The translations under genes were made by a program, and so were the position numbers. This document shows, piece after piece, positions 52,936 through 64,000 of a stretch of DNA of 64,000 nt (the stretch's first letter is position 1; each line of letters starts with the position of its first letter). The stretch spans positions 26,411,881-26,475,880 of the forward strand of contig JALJCS010000001.1 in the NCBI GenBank assembly GCA_023055355.1, in the 5' to 3' direction. A model generated the notes under the pieces. The model saw only the letters and a list, made by a program, of their open reading frames with translations. It made no database searches and was not told the origin of the DNA. The DNA comes from Agelaius tricolor (taxonomy: Eukaryota; Chordata; Aves; Passeriformes; Icteridae).

Positions 52936-55539
52936 GAAGGTGAAGAAGAAGAATGGGAAGGATTCTATGGAAATCTCTAAAAAAGAACCTGGTAATGTCA
53001 TGAGAAATGAACAATACTTCACTAGGGGGTCGAGCATTTTTTGAGGAAGTTATGAACCAAGAAGAGAGAAGCATGACCTATAGTATAAAAGTCTATAGAG
53101 AGATTGAAGGGTGAAAATAAAGAAAAAACTCTTTTCATTGTAAGCAAATGAAAGGTATTGGTGTGATGGTAAATGCTGTTCATGTAGTAAGGAAAATATT
53201 GGAAAGGAGTGATTGATAAAGAAACAAAGGAATTTTAATAGAATAGACAAAGTGACTTGAGCCAAAAAAAGATGGATGGAGTTGTAGCCAGAAATGGAGC
53301 AAGTAGAGTGGTGTGGTAGAACACAGCATGAATAGTAATTGTTCTTATATTTACTGTATTTGAGAAACTCAAATCTTACATTACAACATGTCCCTTACCT
53401 TGACCATTCCCTCCTCTTTTCTACTCTTTCCATTTAGGTATGTTTTTCTATTTCTTTTCTCAGTTGCCAATACTTAGAACAGTTTCTAACTTTTCTCTGC
53501 ATTTTAAAGATGGCTCTTTTTTTCTCATTTGTGCTCTTTTCATTCCAAATTGGATGTTTGTTTATTTTTACTGATTGTCATTTGAAATATCTTAATGTCA
53601 ATTTCCAAAGGCTTCTCTGTTATCTTACTGATTACACTGTGGGAACAGATGTGTTCACAGTGTCTTCATGGTGAACAGAATTCCCCAGTGAACATGTGCT
53701 GCCATTTTGGAAGGAGCTACATGCAGTCACAGAACATACTACAGCAAGTAAATGGATAACATCTCAGAGCCTGAGAGGTATCTGTCTCCAGGGGATATTG
53801 GAAAATAGGAGGAGGTATTAAAATTTTTTGTCTTAATGAACTGGTAATATTGGAATTTAGATAACTCCTTAATTTTTATTTTATTACACTCTTCTCTGAA
53901 AAAATGTTTATATAATTTAAGGAGAGCATTTGCTAAAAGACAAAGACCAACTTAAGATAGAATCATCAAAAGAGTTCTTTTAAATGCCAAGGGAAGAACT
54001 GGAAATAATTTATAAACAATTTTATTCTGTGCTCTAAATTCTAAGAGTTTTTCTGTGTTACGTTGTTCTTAGTAAATCTTGTCCCCCAGTGCTATGTCCC
54101 ACATTATATAATCTTTCATTTTATCTTTTCATTCTATCAAGGCACAGCATACCTAGCTAATCCATCAGAAATCCTTTTCCTTATCAGTCACTCAAGAATG
54201 GTTATACTGTACAGTGTCACAGCATTAGACATCACTTACCTTCCTAAACTACAGATTACTTAGGAGGAAAGTAGGTTTTTTGTGTTTGAGGGTGCCTTGA
54301 CTATATGTCGACTTCATTGTCTGTTTTCCTGTGTACTGCTTTTTCCAAAATGTATATATCTTTCTTTTTAATTGTCATACCTTTCCCTACTATTTTCTCA
54401 AAACTTTTGGATATTGCAATCTTCCCTTATTGTTTCTTCAATGTAGTGATTTAGCAATGTAGTCTACATTTTCTGTCACTTAAGATAATTTCCATCTTCA
54501 TAGATGAGGAGCTTTGATAATACATTCAGATGTATCAAAGATCAGAGGCCTTGTACACCTTGACAGCCTACTTGAATGGAGTTTTTGGCACAGTAGGTCA
54601 CAGCTGCCTCTTTGGAGGTGTTGTAATATATTGTGTCATGTTTTACTGTGAAGCTGTTAATGCATGTTTAGCACTGGATACTCCAGGGTTCTCACAAAAT
54701 GATATGCCACACAATACAGAAATATTTGCTCTCATTCAATCCTTATTCTAAGTCAGGTGAGAGTTGTAGTTTTATACCCTCAATATCATGGTGGATTCCA
54801 GACTGATTATAAAGCATATTTAATGGAATTTGCCTAATTTTGTCATAAAAAGCCTAGTGCTATCTGCCATGCTTGTTAGTTCTTGTTACCAAGAACACTG
54901 CAAGCAGTTTTACAGATATATAATAAATTCTACATGTATTTTAGATAGCCCTGTAATCATGTGATAGTTATCAAGTAAGCCAGGATGAATAGTGATGTCC
55001 CCTTCAGTTGTTAGATATTTGTTTTTTCCAGAAGAAATATTTGACAAATGTTGTACAACTATCAGACAGCACATACTTGGCTGGTGGGAAATAGCTGGCT
55101 TCAGTTTTGCCTTTATTTAGAGGTCTGGCACCATAAAGCATGGCCAAAGACAGTGCAGAAACTAATAAACCATCATATTTAAAACACCTATACAAATAAC
55201 ATTTATATCTATTATAAACTTATGTTAATTTAATTTAAAGGGAAAAATAATGTGGAAATTAGGAATTATTGCTATCCAAAAGTCAATTTATCACATTTAG
55301 TGTTGCAAATATTCTTTGCTGATACTGGCACAATGGAGAGGATTGTGGATGTACAGGTGTTTGTACCTGTGAAACTCAACTGCAGCTGAATTCTGTTACT
55401 AGTTTTATTCAAAGGGTTATTTTGTTTTTGCATATGCTTTTTTCTGTGAACACTTAAGTACATCTGCATGGCTTTTGCATGCTTTTGATTGTCTTAGTGC
55501 TGAATATCTCCAAAGTCTTTTATTAGCAGATTATTTATG

Positions 55540-56298
55540 TAGAAACATAGAATAATTTTGGTGAGATGCCATTGAGTCCAAACCCCCTGTGTTAAGCAGG
55601 GACATCTTCAGCAAGATCAGGTTGGTCAGAACCCCATCCAACCTGATGCTGAGTGTTTCCAGGGACTGGGCGTCTACCACGTGTCTGAGCAACCTGTATT
55701 GAAAGGCTGCAAAAGGACTTCCCAGAGCCTTCTCATTTCCAGGGTGAACAACCACAGGAAAGGTTCTTGGCCTTTCCTCATAGGAGAGGTGCTCCATCCC
55801 TCTGATCATTTTTGTGGTCCTCTTCTGGACTCACTCCTTGTCCGTATTTTGCTGGGCCCCAGAGCTGGATGCAGGTCTCACCAGAGCAGAGCAGAGGAGC
55901 AGAATCCCCTCCCTGGCCTGGCTGGCCACGCTGCTTTGGATGCAGCCCGGGACACGTTTGGCTTTCTGGGCAGTGAGGGCACATGGCTGGGTCTTGTCCA
56001 GACTTTCACCCAGCAGCACCCCCAAGTCCTTCTTGGCAGGGCTCTGAAGCCCTCCAGCCCCCAGCCTGTGTTGATACCATGGTTTCCCTGACCCAGATAC
56101 AGCACCTTGCACTTGGTTTTGTTAAATCTCACAAGATTCCCACAGGTACTCCTTGAGCTTGTCCAGGTCCCACTGGATGGCATCCTGTTCTTCAGGTATG
56201 TCAACTGCACCAGTCAGCTTGGTGTCATCTGCAAATTTGCTGGGGGTGCACTCAATCCCACTATGTAATAGATGAAGATACTAAATATGGTCATAATT
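55540..56298 (-). mobile_element. CR1 LINE, 5'-truncated, longest tail-anchored copy in the window
   Basis: The 3' end is recognisable, though decayed, at agaaacatagaataattttg on the + strand. Minus-strand frames give ORF2 pieces in order: near 56230 a FADDTKLTGAVD-like region, VRFNKTKCKVLYLGQGNHGI, KRVPGCIQSSVASQAREGIL, LLCSALVRPASSSG, MIRGMEHLSYEERP and RLLRHVVDAQSLETLSIRLD. The end of the RT domain and the C-terminal tail are therefore covered, but split over several frames. The 5' break is near 56298, where sequence resembling 'cactcaatcccactatgtaa' runs out. It is antisense to CAMKMT. Plus-strand ORFs here are shadows. Confidence 0.9.
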
Positions 56299-57914
56299 GA
56301 GATTAATAAATTATATATTTTTTCTTTGATGCTGAAACTCAGTCTGACAAACTTCTTAACATGACAAATGTTTTGCAGCTGAACCAAAACCTCAGAAAAA
56401 TATTTTGGAAACTGAGAAGCCATATAGCCCAGTGTTGCTGTATAACCACTGAGTTGTCTCAGTGGAGTTCTTGTCTTCTTAATGTAGAAAAATAATTTGT
56501 TTTCCAACAAAAAAAGGAAGGTATAGAGCTTTATACACAGTGTGTGATTTTGTTTTGTTTGTCTGTTTTTCCTTTTTTCTGCTGGGTTTTTTAATGAAGA
56601 TAAAGAAGTCTATAATCTTGTCCTAGAATTCATTATTTATATTTGCAAGTCATCAGATCTTGTTTTAGTCTCTTTTTTTTTTCATAGCTGTGAGCCATTC
56701 TGGCATGCCTTTATGTTTATGACATCCTGCTGTGTAAGGATGTTTCAACTGTGCTTTCTGGATACCTTTTTATAGTTTTGTTTTTTTTATGATATGCTAA
56801 ATTAGATCATGAGCTATTAAGACAGGTTATGCATTTGTTAGTTTAAAAACATCTCTAATTATTTCATCCTGCTAAAATATTACTGCATATATGCTTTAGG
56901 CATGATTTCTTTGCTAACTACCTATTCTGTATTCATAGGAGCAACAATACCAATTCATACCATTGGGAATGTTATTTAATTTGGCAAATAGAGTATTTTT
57001 ATTATTTGTATGTTGTTTAGAGTACATAGAGTACATATATCCTTGAAAGCAAACAAAAGGATAAATATACTGTATGGTCACATTCAATAAATCTTTTGGT
57101 TTACTTTTATTAAGGCCTGATTTAGTCAGGTACAAATGAAAAATCTGTAGTAGCTTTAAAGTAAAATAAAATTGGTTTTGATTCAGTTCATGTCAACCAT
57201 CTCATTTAAAATTAGCCCAGAGGTCTTGTAAAAATGCTAGTAATCTAAACATAATAATGCACATTGCCCAATTGCTACTGTATATGATATAGGTTCAGTG
57301 CTGTAATGCTTTGACAGCCCATTACTGAATGTAATGAACAGCTATTTTTAAACAGAAGAAATTCAAGTTGACAGCTTGGCAATGAAATTCAGCTAGTGGC
57401 ATAATTTTTGTCGTCTTCTGTATAGAGAGTGGATTTCAATTTTGTTTAAAGAAATTTGTATCATGGACTTAATTGGAGCAAGCATTTTTTTGCTTCAGTT
57501 TACTAAATACTTTTTAAAGAGCTTGAACTAAAGCTGCATTTTGTCAAATCCTGAAACCTGCATTCCTGTCAGAGCAGAAGCAGCTCTGTGAGAAGTCAGT
57601 GATTAATAAAAATAGGTTGAAGTCTTAAGGAAGAGAATGTACTAGAATTGAATTTATAATCACAAACTCACATTTTTAATAGATGAAAACTGTAGCTCTA
57701 TAAGCCCTTCAAGAGGGATTTAAGTATGAGTCAATAGGAAACTAAGAGAAGGGGCAGAGAAAGTAGCTGCACAATTGCACGTATTTTGTAGTAGAAATCT
57801 ATAAATTCAGGCCAGGCTCCCATCTATCATTCCCCTTATCTCTGTTCGCTACTGCATTGGGAAGTGAATAAGATTCTGGTTGCTTTCTGTATGTACAAAG
57901 TGTTGTTTGCTCAG

Positions 57915-58125
57915 GGCTTTCGTAAACAGCCTGTGTTAACAGCGTGGATTGGGGCGTTTTGGCAGGGTTTTAGTAGTGAGGGTGCTACAAGGGCAGCTTC
58001 TGTGAGGAGCTGCTGGAAGCTTCCCTTGTGTCCGATAGAGCCAACACCAGTCGGCTCCAAGACAGACGCACTGTTAGCCAAGGCCGACCTCTCAGCAAGT
58101 GATGGCACCTCTGTGGTAAGGAGGA
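57915..58125 (+). mobile_element. ERVL-like LTR fragment
   Basis: The blocks gggtgctacaagggcagctt, gaggagctgctggaagcttc, gtccgatagagccaacacca, ggctccaagacagacgcact and ttagccaaggccgacctctc match an LTR type I remember as widespread in bird genomes (ERVL/ERV3 class). There the order continues into a TATA-like atatttaagaag region that is not preserved here. It is therefore 3'-truncated or diverged after about 58120. No retroviral gene lies beside it. The ORF at 57864-58283 passes through it by chance. The unusually many CpGs (ccgatag, gtcggctc, gacgcac, gccgacc) suggest a relatively young or unmethylated insert. Confidence 0.62.
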
Positions 58126-60084
58126 GGACACTCCCTTTGCAGGGACTAGCTCTTGTGCTCCTGATGGTCCTTCCTGCTGGATTGCTGGGATCCAGCAGCG
58201 CTCTGATTCTCAGCCGCTCCTCCTTTCCTGGTGGGTTTACTCAAGCCCTGATTGACTTAATGCCATGCCACACTTTCGGTTAGTTTTGTGTTGTCATTCA
58301 CTCTTTTCTTCCAGCTTCTTCCTATACCCATTAACCATTTTTCCAGAGTACTTTTAGAAACTGTATTTCCTTCCATGCTCTGTAAGTACACTGAATTAAA
58401 GAAAAATTGTCTTCACTGCAGGATTTTTTGAAAAAAGATATGATCCCAGATTCAGTGATTTTAATCATAGCTGTGGGATATATATAACTCTAGTTCTAAC
58501 CAGTTCTAAAAATCATTCCATATCTTGTTTCCTTTCCTAAATTATTACATTAAACAAATCTTCTCTGCTACCTCTAAGAGTCTTCTAAATGACTTCTTAT
58601 TTCTGCTGACTTCATCTCACTTTCAGCTGTTAAATGCACTTCTCTGTTCTCAGTAATCTCTGGTCCCAATTCTTATGCTTTATTACACTTTCTTTCTGCA
58701 TACCACAATATATCCAATCCATCCAAAATAATCCCTTTTTTGCATCTGTCCATCCTTATCCTGAAAGAATTTTTACTACTTATTTGCTATCTTCCTGTAT
58801 TCTGTCCAGGGTCTGCCTCTGTATCCCAGACTACACACAATAAATGCATTTTCATGTTATTTTGTTTCAAAAGGCTTGTTTATAGACATGGTGTAACAGT
58901 ATCTTGTTAGGATGACATCTGTATCTATCTTGCATTCCTGATTGCTTTGTGTAGAGGCAAGTATTCTGGTGCATGTGGATAGCTTGTATGACTGCCAAAT
59001 ACTCTTGACCATACATACTAATGTATGGATTATTATCCTTACTTACTTGTTTTCATGAATTAACATTCCAAATGTGCACCTTCCTTTCAGAAAAAGAGGG
59101 ATATGTCTGGTATTTTCTTATTTTGAAGTGTTTGGGTCAAGGCAGTAATATCAAGGTACAGAATTCCCAATGATTTTCCAAGGTAACATGCAAGTCCTTC
59201 ATTTAACTTATTTTTGAGAGAAGCTGGTATGGTTTTTTCAATTGTGATCTTGCTTGCTGATCACATAGGGCTTTCACTCTGCTGTGACAACATGCAGAAA
59301 TGTTCATTTTTCCAACACTGTTTTCCAAGAGAAACCCCCACATGGTTTGTTGGAAAAGAATGTTGGGGAATGCTTGGTGAGAAAGGGCCTGAGAAACAGC
59401 CAGAAAGCTCATTTCTGTAGAGCTAGTTTATCAGTTCCCACAGGGTTTGAGAAGAAAGGGCAGCCTGTTCCAGAGGTATATAATAATTAAGGTGGCATGT
59501 GGAGATGATTTAATAGGATTGTCATTAAAATTATCCTTCTGTGAAATACCCAATAAACTCCAACTAGTTTGTATTGCTTTTTTTAACATAAATTTGGTGT
59601 GAAATATTTTGAGTCTTCTGAAGTTCATGGAAGGCTAGATTTAATTTGCCATTTATTTGTGCATGCAGGTTATCTGACCCAAGAGAATTACTGTGTAGTA
59701 ATGATGAGAAAACAAAACAACTTGACAGGTTTTCTTCCTTGATGCTGTTTTAAGCACTAGAGCTCATACTAATTTTCCTTTTAAATGTTTGGAGAGCTCT
59801 CTGACTCCATAATATAATGAAATCACCTTTTCAACCAGTGGTTGAAAAAAAATGAAAGGTTTATTTTGCAGTGTATCTTCCTGTGGTTCTCTGTGAGTTA
59901 GGTTTACATATGATGTGGAGTACTACAGTGTGTAATAATTGGCACCCTTATTGATAACCTCAACTGAAACAGCAAGGATTAGGAATCAATTTGCAACGTC
60001 CTTGAAAAAAAAAATCTTAAAAAAGAACAAATAACCGGAAGGCTTTGTTGACTTCCTGAATTTGTCCTAGGTTCTCAAGGTAGC

Positions 60085-60142
60085 AAAACATATATTCTTC
60101 CTTTTTTACATTCAAAACATATATTCCTCCTTTTCTGCATTC
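60085..60142. repeat. 29-bp tandem duplication
   Basis: Two adjacent 29-base units begin AAAACATATATTC and end CATTC (60085-60113 and 60114-60142), differing at about three positions in the middle. Confidence 0.88.
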
Positions 60143-62841
60143 AAAGATGTGAATATACAGTGGTTAGTCAGAAATGTATAGAACAGGCTGCCTGGGAATG
60201 AAACTACTTTGTCTCTGAGAGATTAGTTTTTCAAAATGAGTGACATATTTTCAATATATGGCTGAGTAGGTGGTTCACTGGAACTACTTCTTTATTTCAC
60301 CAGAGATTAAATGACAGTGGTGGGGAGATGGTTCTACATACCTGTTCATACTGCTGAACCCTTTTCACTTGAAAAATACAGAGGTTTTGGTCTTGAGCTT
60401 ATGTAGGGTTTAGAAGTAATCATCTAGTAATACCTCACATGCTGTGGCTCCTAGTGTAGAAGAATTTTAAAGTATGTCCTTAAATTGAACTACATAAACA
60501 GCTCCTTGAGGTTTTGTTAGTGTGACATAAAAAGAATGCCTTTCTTTCAAAGCCAGGAAAGATTGGCCAAGATTGAGAAATGGATGATGTGGTCAACAAG
60601 GCAACAGGGTGTTCTCACACCCCTGAAAATGAGCAGTGCCTTGTGACCAATGACTGAAAGTATTCTGACCACACTTAAGTTCTGCCATTTCGTCTGAGCC
60701 AACGCATGGTAATTCCATGTGCCTGTTAGAGCCTGTCCTTAGAGGAACTTCACCAATGAATTCTCTACTTCTTAATAGGTACCACCTTGAGTGGCCTAGC
60801 TTTTCCCATCCTCCTTGCCATGCAAAGCACAACATATTCATTGTCTCCATCTAAGGGTGTGAATGGCCTGAGTAGAAATTTGCTTTGAAGTGTTGGTATG
60901 TGAAGAGAAGAATCTAAAGCAAAGAACAAATGAATGAAGGATGAGAAACTAAGGCTCCTAAATTAATTACATTAGTGGTATAATACCTTTTAAGCTATTA
61001 AGTGTGCAAAAGCCGTCTTGGAATTTAGTTCCTTTTTCATTTGAGCTCTGCCTTTCTAAGTACAGTCTGTGCTTTTACTCTTCAAAACCTAATATTCAGG
61101 TTATGTCTACCCTTGTGCAACAGCTTCTCAGTGGTTTATTTCAGCATCCACTGTAATCACGGTACAAATCCCTGGTATGATGGGCGCATAACTCACTCTC
61201 TTTCTTTCTCCAAATACCAGCACTGCTTGATAGCTCAACAAACAGTTGTGCTGGAAGACTGCCTTATGCTGTACTTCTACTAATCTATCCCAAAGTAACG
61301 TTACTGCTTCAATTGACTCTTCTGTAGACTAAGTGTTGTTGTTAAACAAAAGTAAAAATTGTCTGCTTTATGTTGAAAAAGATTATAAAAACACCTGTGG
61401 CTGTTTGTAGTTCTTCAGAACAGATTATGTCAGATTATGAATGAAATATTTTTATTACAGGGAGATTCTTATTCTCACAATATTTTGTATGTGTAGCTAC
61501 AATGGACTTTTACCCCAGAGAGCATTGCAGACGTACATTTGGCCTCATGTATTTCAGTTATTTTCTGCTCTTCATTTTGTTATTACTTCCCCTTCATTTC
61601 TGATTCATGAAACTCTTTTGAAAACAGTTTCTATGACTTGAAGGATTGGATTTCTGAGGAATAGTTATTTTAACTATCTGGACTACATATGTGTATTTTA
61701 ATTTTACCCAGAGGAGTGGGGTAACCCTTATAAAAGCATTTGAACTAACTAGCAGTTTTGGTTTTCTTCACACTTTTATCTCTTAAATGTCCTTAGACTC
61801 ATAAAGATGCTACTGCTCATAATACATGCAGTTTTGTACTCAAAGAATAAAATGTAATTCTCTTATTCTTATTCTGACTGACCAGGAGTACTAACAGTCT
61901 TCCTGCTTACATTCATGTCCTGGAGGCTTACTGGAGTATAAAGAGAATTGCCCTATTGGATTGGAGACCAGCCAGCTTCAGGGAATTCCTTGTGCTGTAG
62001 GAGCACTGCAAAAAGGAAGGTGATGTCCTCTCCTCAACACACACATCCTCTTAATGTACTTACATTTTTCAAGCTTACTGCTGTTTCCTCACATTGAATT
62101 TTTCTTTCTTGACACAGACTGAGTTACCAGTACATCAACATGCTTTCTTCTTATTAAGAAATTTAGATTTCAGTCAGTCTTTTGGATAACCATTTTGTCA
62201 TTTGTTAATAGTGGATGGGACAGTAGAAGGGCTGAGTCATTGTTCTGAGGATTGTTCTTGCATAGTTTTTGGTGACATAGCTTTTTTTTTTTGGCAGATC
62301 CTTTTTAAAACTATAGAACTACGAATGTATTTAGATGCATATTGCAAGTAGGGATGTTAGTGCTTTTTATGGTGGAAATGAAATTATGTCAGACTCCTTG
62401 GGCAGTCTAACTGACTGACCATATGTTGTTGATGTAACTGTTGCTTGACCAACATTTTTTTCTTGAATTCCTATGCTTTCCTGTCCATTCATTGATTAAT
62501 GCCTGTTTAAACCCAAGCTCAGAAGAGCACTATGTTTATCTTAACATCTGCAATGGCTCTTTTTGCTTTGTAATGCTCAATTATAGTTTTCTTGGAAAAT
62601 GCAAAAATTGCAGCAATTTTTAATTTACATTTTGTGAAATAGTGTGAAGGGAAATTTTAGAATCTGTTCTGTAGCTTTCTTTATACAGTTTTGTGACTGT
62701 TGAATATTCGTGGCTTTTAGTTGCAGTAATTATGTTTTGTGGCCACATAATTTGGCATGCCCTGAAGCTTGTGATAGCTTGCTTTGTTTTCAAAGATTTT
62801 TTGTTAAGATGATTATACCATGTGTGCCTTTAAGTTCCAGT

Positions 62842-62911
62842 GTTTTGGGTTTTTTTTTGTTTTTTTTTTTGGGTTTTTTTGTTTGTTTGTTTGGTTGGTT
62901 TTTTTTTGTTA
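62842..62911. repeat. T/G low-complexity tract
   Basis: About 70 bases made only of T and G, with long T runs broken by G, GG or GGG, including GTTTGTTTGTTTGG. On the minus strand this is an A/C-rich tract. It may be an eroded poly(A) tail or simple-sequence expansion. Confidence 0.9.
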
Positions 62912-64000
62912 CAGTATGGAGATTTCACAGTATTTTTAATCTTAATGAGCAGTATTCAGTTAAAGCCAGATACTCAAAACAGAATATTTTGAATGTTGTG
63001 GTGCTGAAGTTTCCTGGTTTATGAGCAGAATCAAAACAGCATTTTAAAAACATCACACTGAAAAAATAACACCCCAAACAGTCACAGCCTACACTCCACC
63101 ACCCCCAGCATTTAATCAGCAGTCCTTTTAGCTGATAGAGTCCTAAGTGATTTTTCTTGCCTACTTAAGGCCATTCTAGATATGCTCACTAAGTGGACCT
63201 AACAGTACCAGTGTATTTTATGTTAGCAAGTCATGATAGAAAAGTGCTTGAAGTTCAGGGGGCATTTGTCTCCTTTCTCACAAATTCATTTAAGTACCAG
63301 TCTTGCCATAGCTTTAACTGGGGCAGACAACCATACAAATGACTTGAGATAAAATGAAAATAATGGACTGAGCTAGGTGCCGGGGGTGGTAGTTACACTG
63401 CATGCACATCAATAAGCATTGAGTGTTATTCTATGCTAATGTAAGCCTGATGGATCAGCTTTCGCTTTTAGCCTGGAGGACCATTAAGCACTAGAAGCTG
63501 GGTCAAACTGATACAGTGAGGCAGACGCACCCTAACAGTTGGCAACAGTAGTTAACAAGCAGTAATTTGCTATGTGTGAGACTAATGTTGTTTAAAATCT
63601 TCATGATCAGAACAAAGATCAGAGAGAGGATAATGCTTCTTTGTTCAATATTCTTTTGTAAACTTGATTCATTTTGGATTAAAAAAAACCCACTAAGATG
63701 CAAACATGAATAAAGCATTTAGCAGTACTGTTGGAAACAGTTAATGTATTAGTTTATGTTACAGAACATTAAAGCATTGCATATGATTTTCAAAAAATGT
63801 AAGGAAACTCTCATTTGATAATCCTGCATAACTGAAATATATTATAAATAATTTTATTTTGAACTAAGTACAATTAATTGCTCCTAGATTGTCTATATAG
63901 CCCTGAAAGTATAAAAATAAAAGCAAAATTACTGAGTTACAGAATTATTCTGAAGGTAAATAAAAAACCCCCACTAATTATGTAGATCTGAATCTGAAGA

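Larger units (their letters stand above)
1..64000 (+). other. CAMKMT: CAMKMT gene body (partial; exons 2 and 3 with flanking introns)
   Basis: The whole window appears to lie inside one large gene on the + strand. Two exons at 4592-4758 and 13364-13428 splice in phase and encode the N-terminal part of calmodulin-lysine N-methyltransferase. From family knowledge, this class I, SAM-dependent methyltransferase trimethylates a single lysine (Lys115/116) of calmodulin, and the mammalian gene spans several hundred kb. The first exon and promoter are not seen, nor are the exons with the SAM-binding glycine motif (CELGGG-type). I looked for the next coding block (I/VWPSEEVLAYYCL-type) by eye in 13429-64000 and did not find it. 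The gene body is therefore inferred to extend past both ends of the window. Confidence 0.85.
13429..64000 (+). other. CAMKMT: CAMKMT intron 3 (5' part, at least 50 kb)
   Basis: The intron begins with the consensus donor gtaagt and has no recognisable CAMKMT exon before the window ends. Its contents are listed separately: five CR1 or CR1/L3-like LINE pieces, two LTR pieces, short tandem duplications, homopolymer runs and AT-rich palindromic sequence. The long stretches 14582-20769, 21741-25920, 30009-39033, 39143-52471 and 58126-64000 hold no gene I can support. ORFs in them are 60-105 codons long, lack domains and fit chance in 60-65% AT sequence. Confidence 0.8.

Noticed and set aside
52489..53037. 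Minus-strand ORF of 182 codons
   Set aside because: Its second half is CR1 ORF2 C-terminus (MEHLR, SLEKRRLRGDL) and its first half is flank, so it is a repeat-derived chance fusion.
57864..58283. Plus-strand ORF of 139 codons
   Set aside because: It crosses an ERVL-like LTR fragment, has a composition typical of translated GC-rich noncoding DNA, and shows no known domain.
13429..64000. Search for CAMKMT exon 4 (WPSEEVLAYYCL-type) and later exons
   Set aside because: I checked TGGCC-containing and GAAGARGT-containing sites by eye, and none continued into the expected residues with splice sites. A profile search would settle it.
1..64000. CRISPR arrays, operons, tRNA or rRNA genes, bacterial insertion sequences
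   Set aside because: None seen. The sequence is vertebrate intron with avian repeats, so these categories do not apply.

Overview
The window looks like bird nuclear DNA. It is AT-rich and intron-like, with pieces of CR1 LINEs that end in the avian CR1 3' signature, plus two LTR pieces that resemble endogenous retrovirus LTRs seen in bird genomes. There are no operons, ribosome-binding sites or dense coding. The species cannot be named from the sequence.

The one gene I can identify is CAMKMT (calmodulin-lysine N-methyltransferase) on the + strand. Two of its internal exons are here. Exon 2 (4592-4758) and exon 3 (13364-13428) both have good splice sites, join in phase, and encode the N-terminal region that leads into the family's LTSFDNTGNV block. 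Exon 1 and the promoter must lie upstream of position 1. The SAM-binding and catalytic exons must lie beyond 64000. By this reading, 1-4591 is intron 1, 4759-13363 is intron 2, and 13429-64000 is at least 50 kb of intron 3. CAMKMT is also a very large gene with long introns in mammals.

The introns hold seven CR1 or CR1/L3-like LINE pieces (near 1.6, 8.1-8.9, 20.8-21.7, 25.9-26.6, 39.0, 52.5-52.9 and 55.5-56.3 kb), all antisense to the gene. They also hold an LTR near 29.5-30.0 kb, an ERVL-like LTR piece near 57.9-58.1 kb, several short tandem duplications, homopolymer and AT-rich tracts, perfect inverted repeats, and two CTCF-like motifs.

The least explained signal is a long minus-strand reading frame at 182-838, broken by a single TGA and followed by consensus-like splice sites. 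It could be an unrecognised or decayed exon. A few intronic blocks, best 35090-35520, look like candidate conserved noncoding elements. I see no evidence of a novel multi-gene system.
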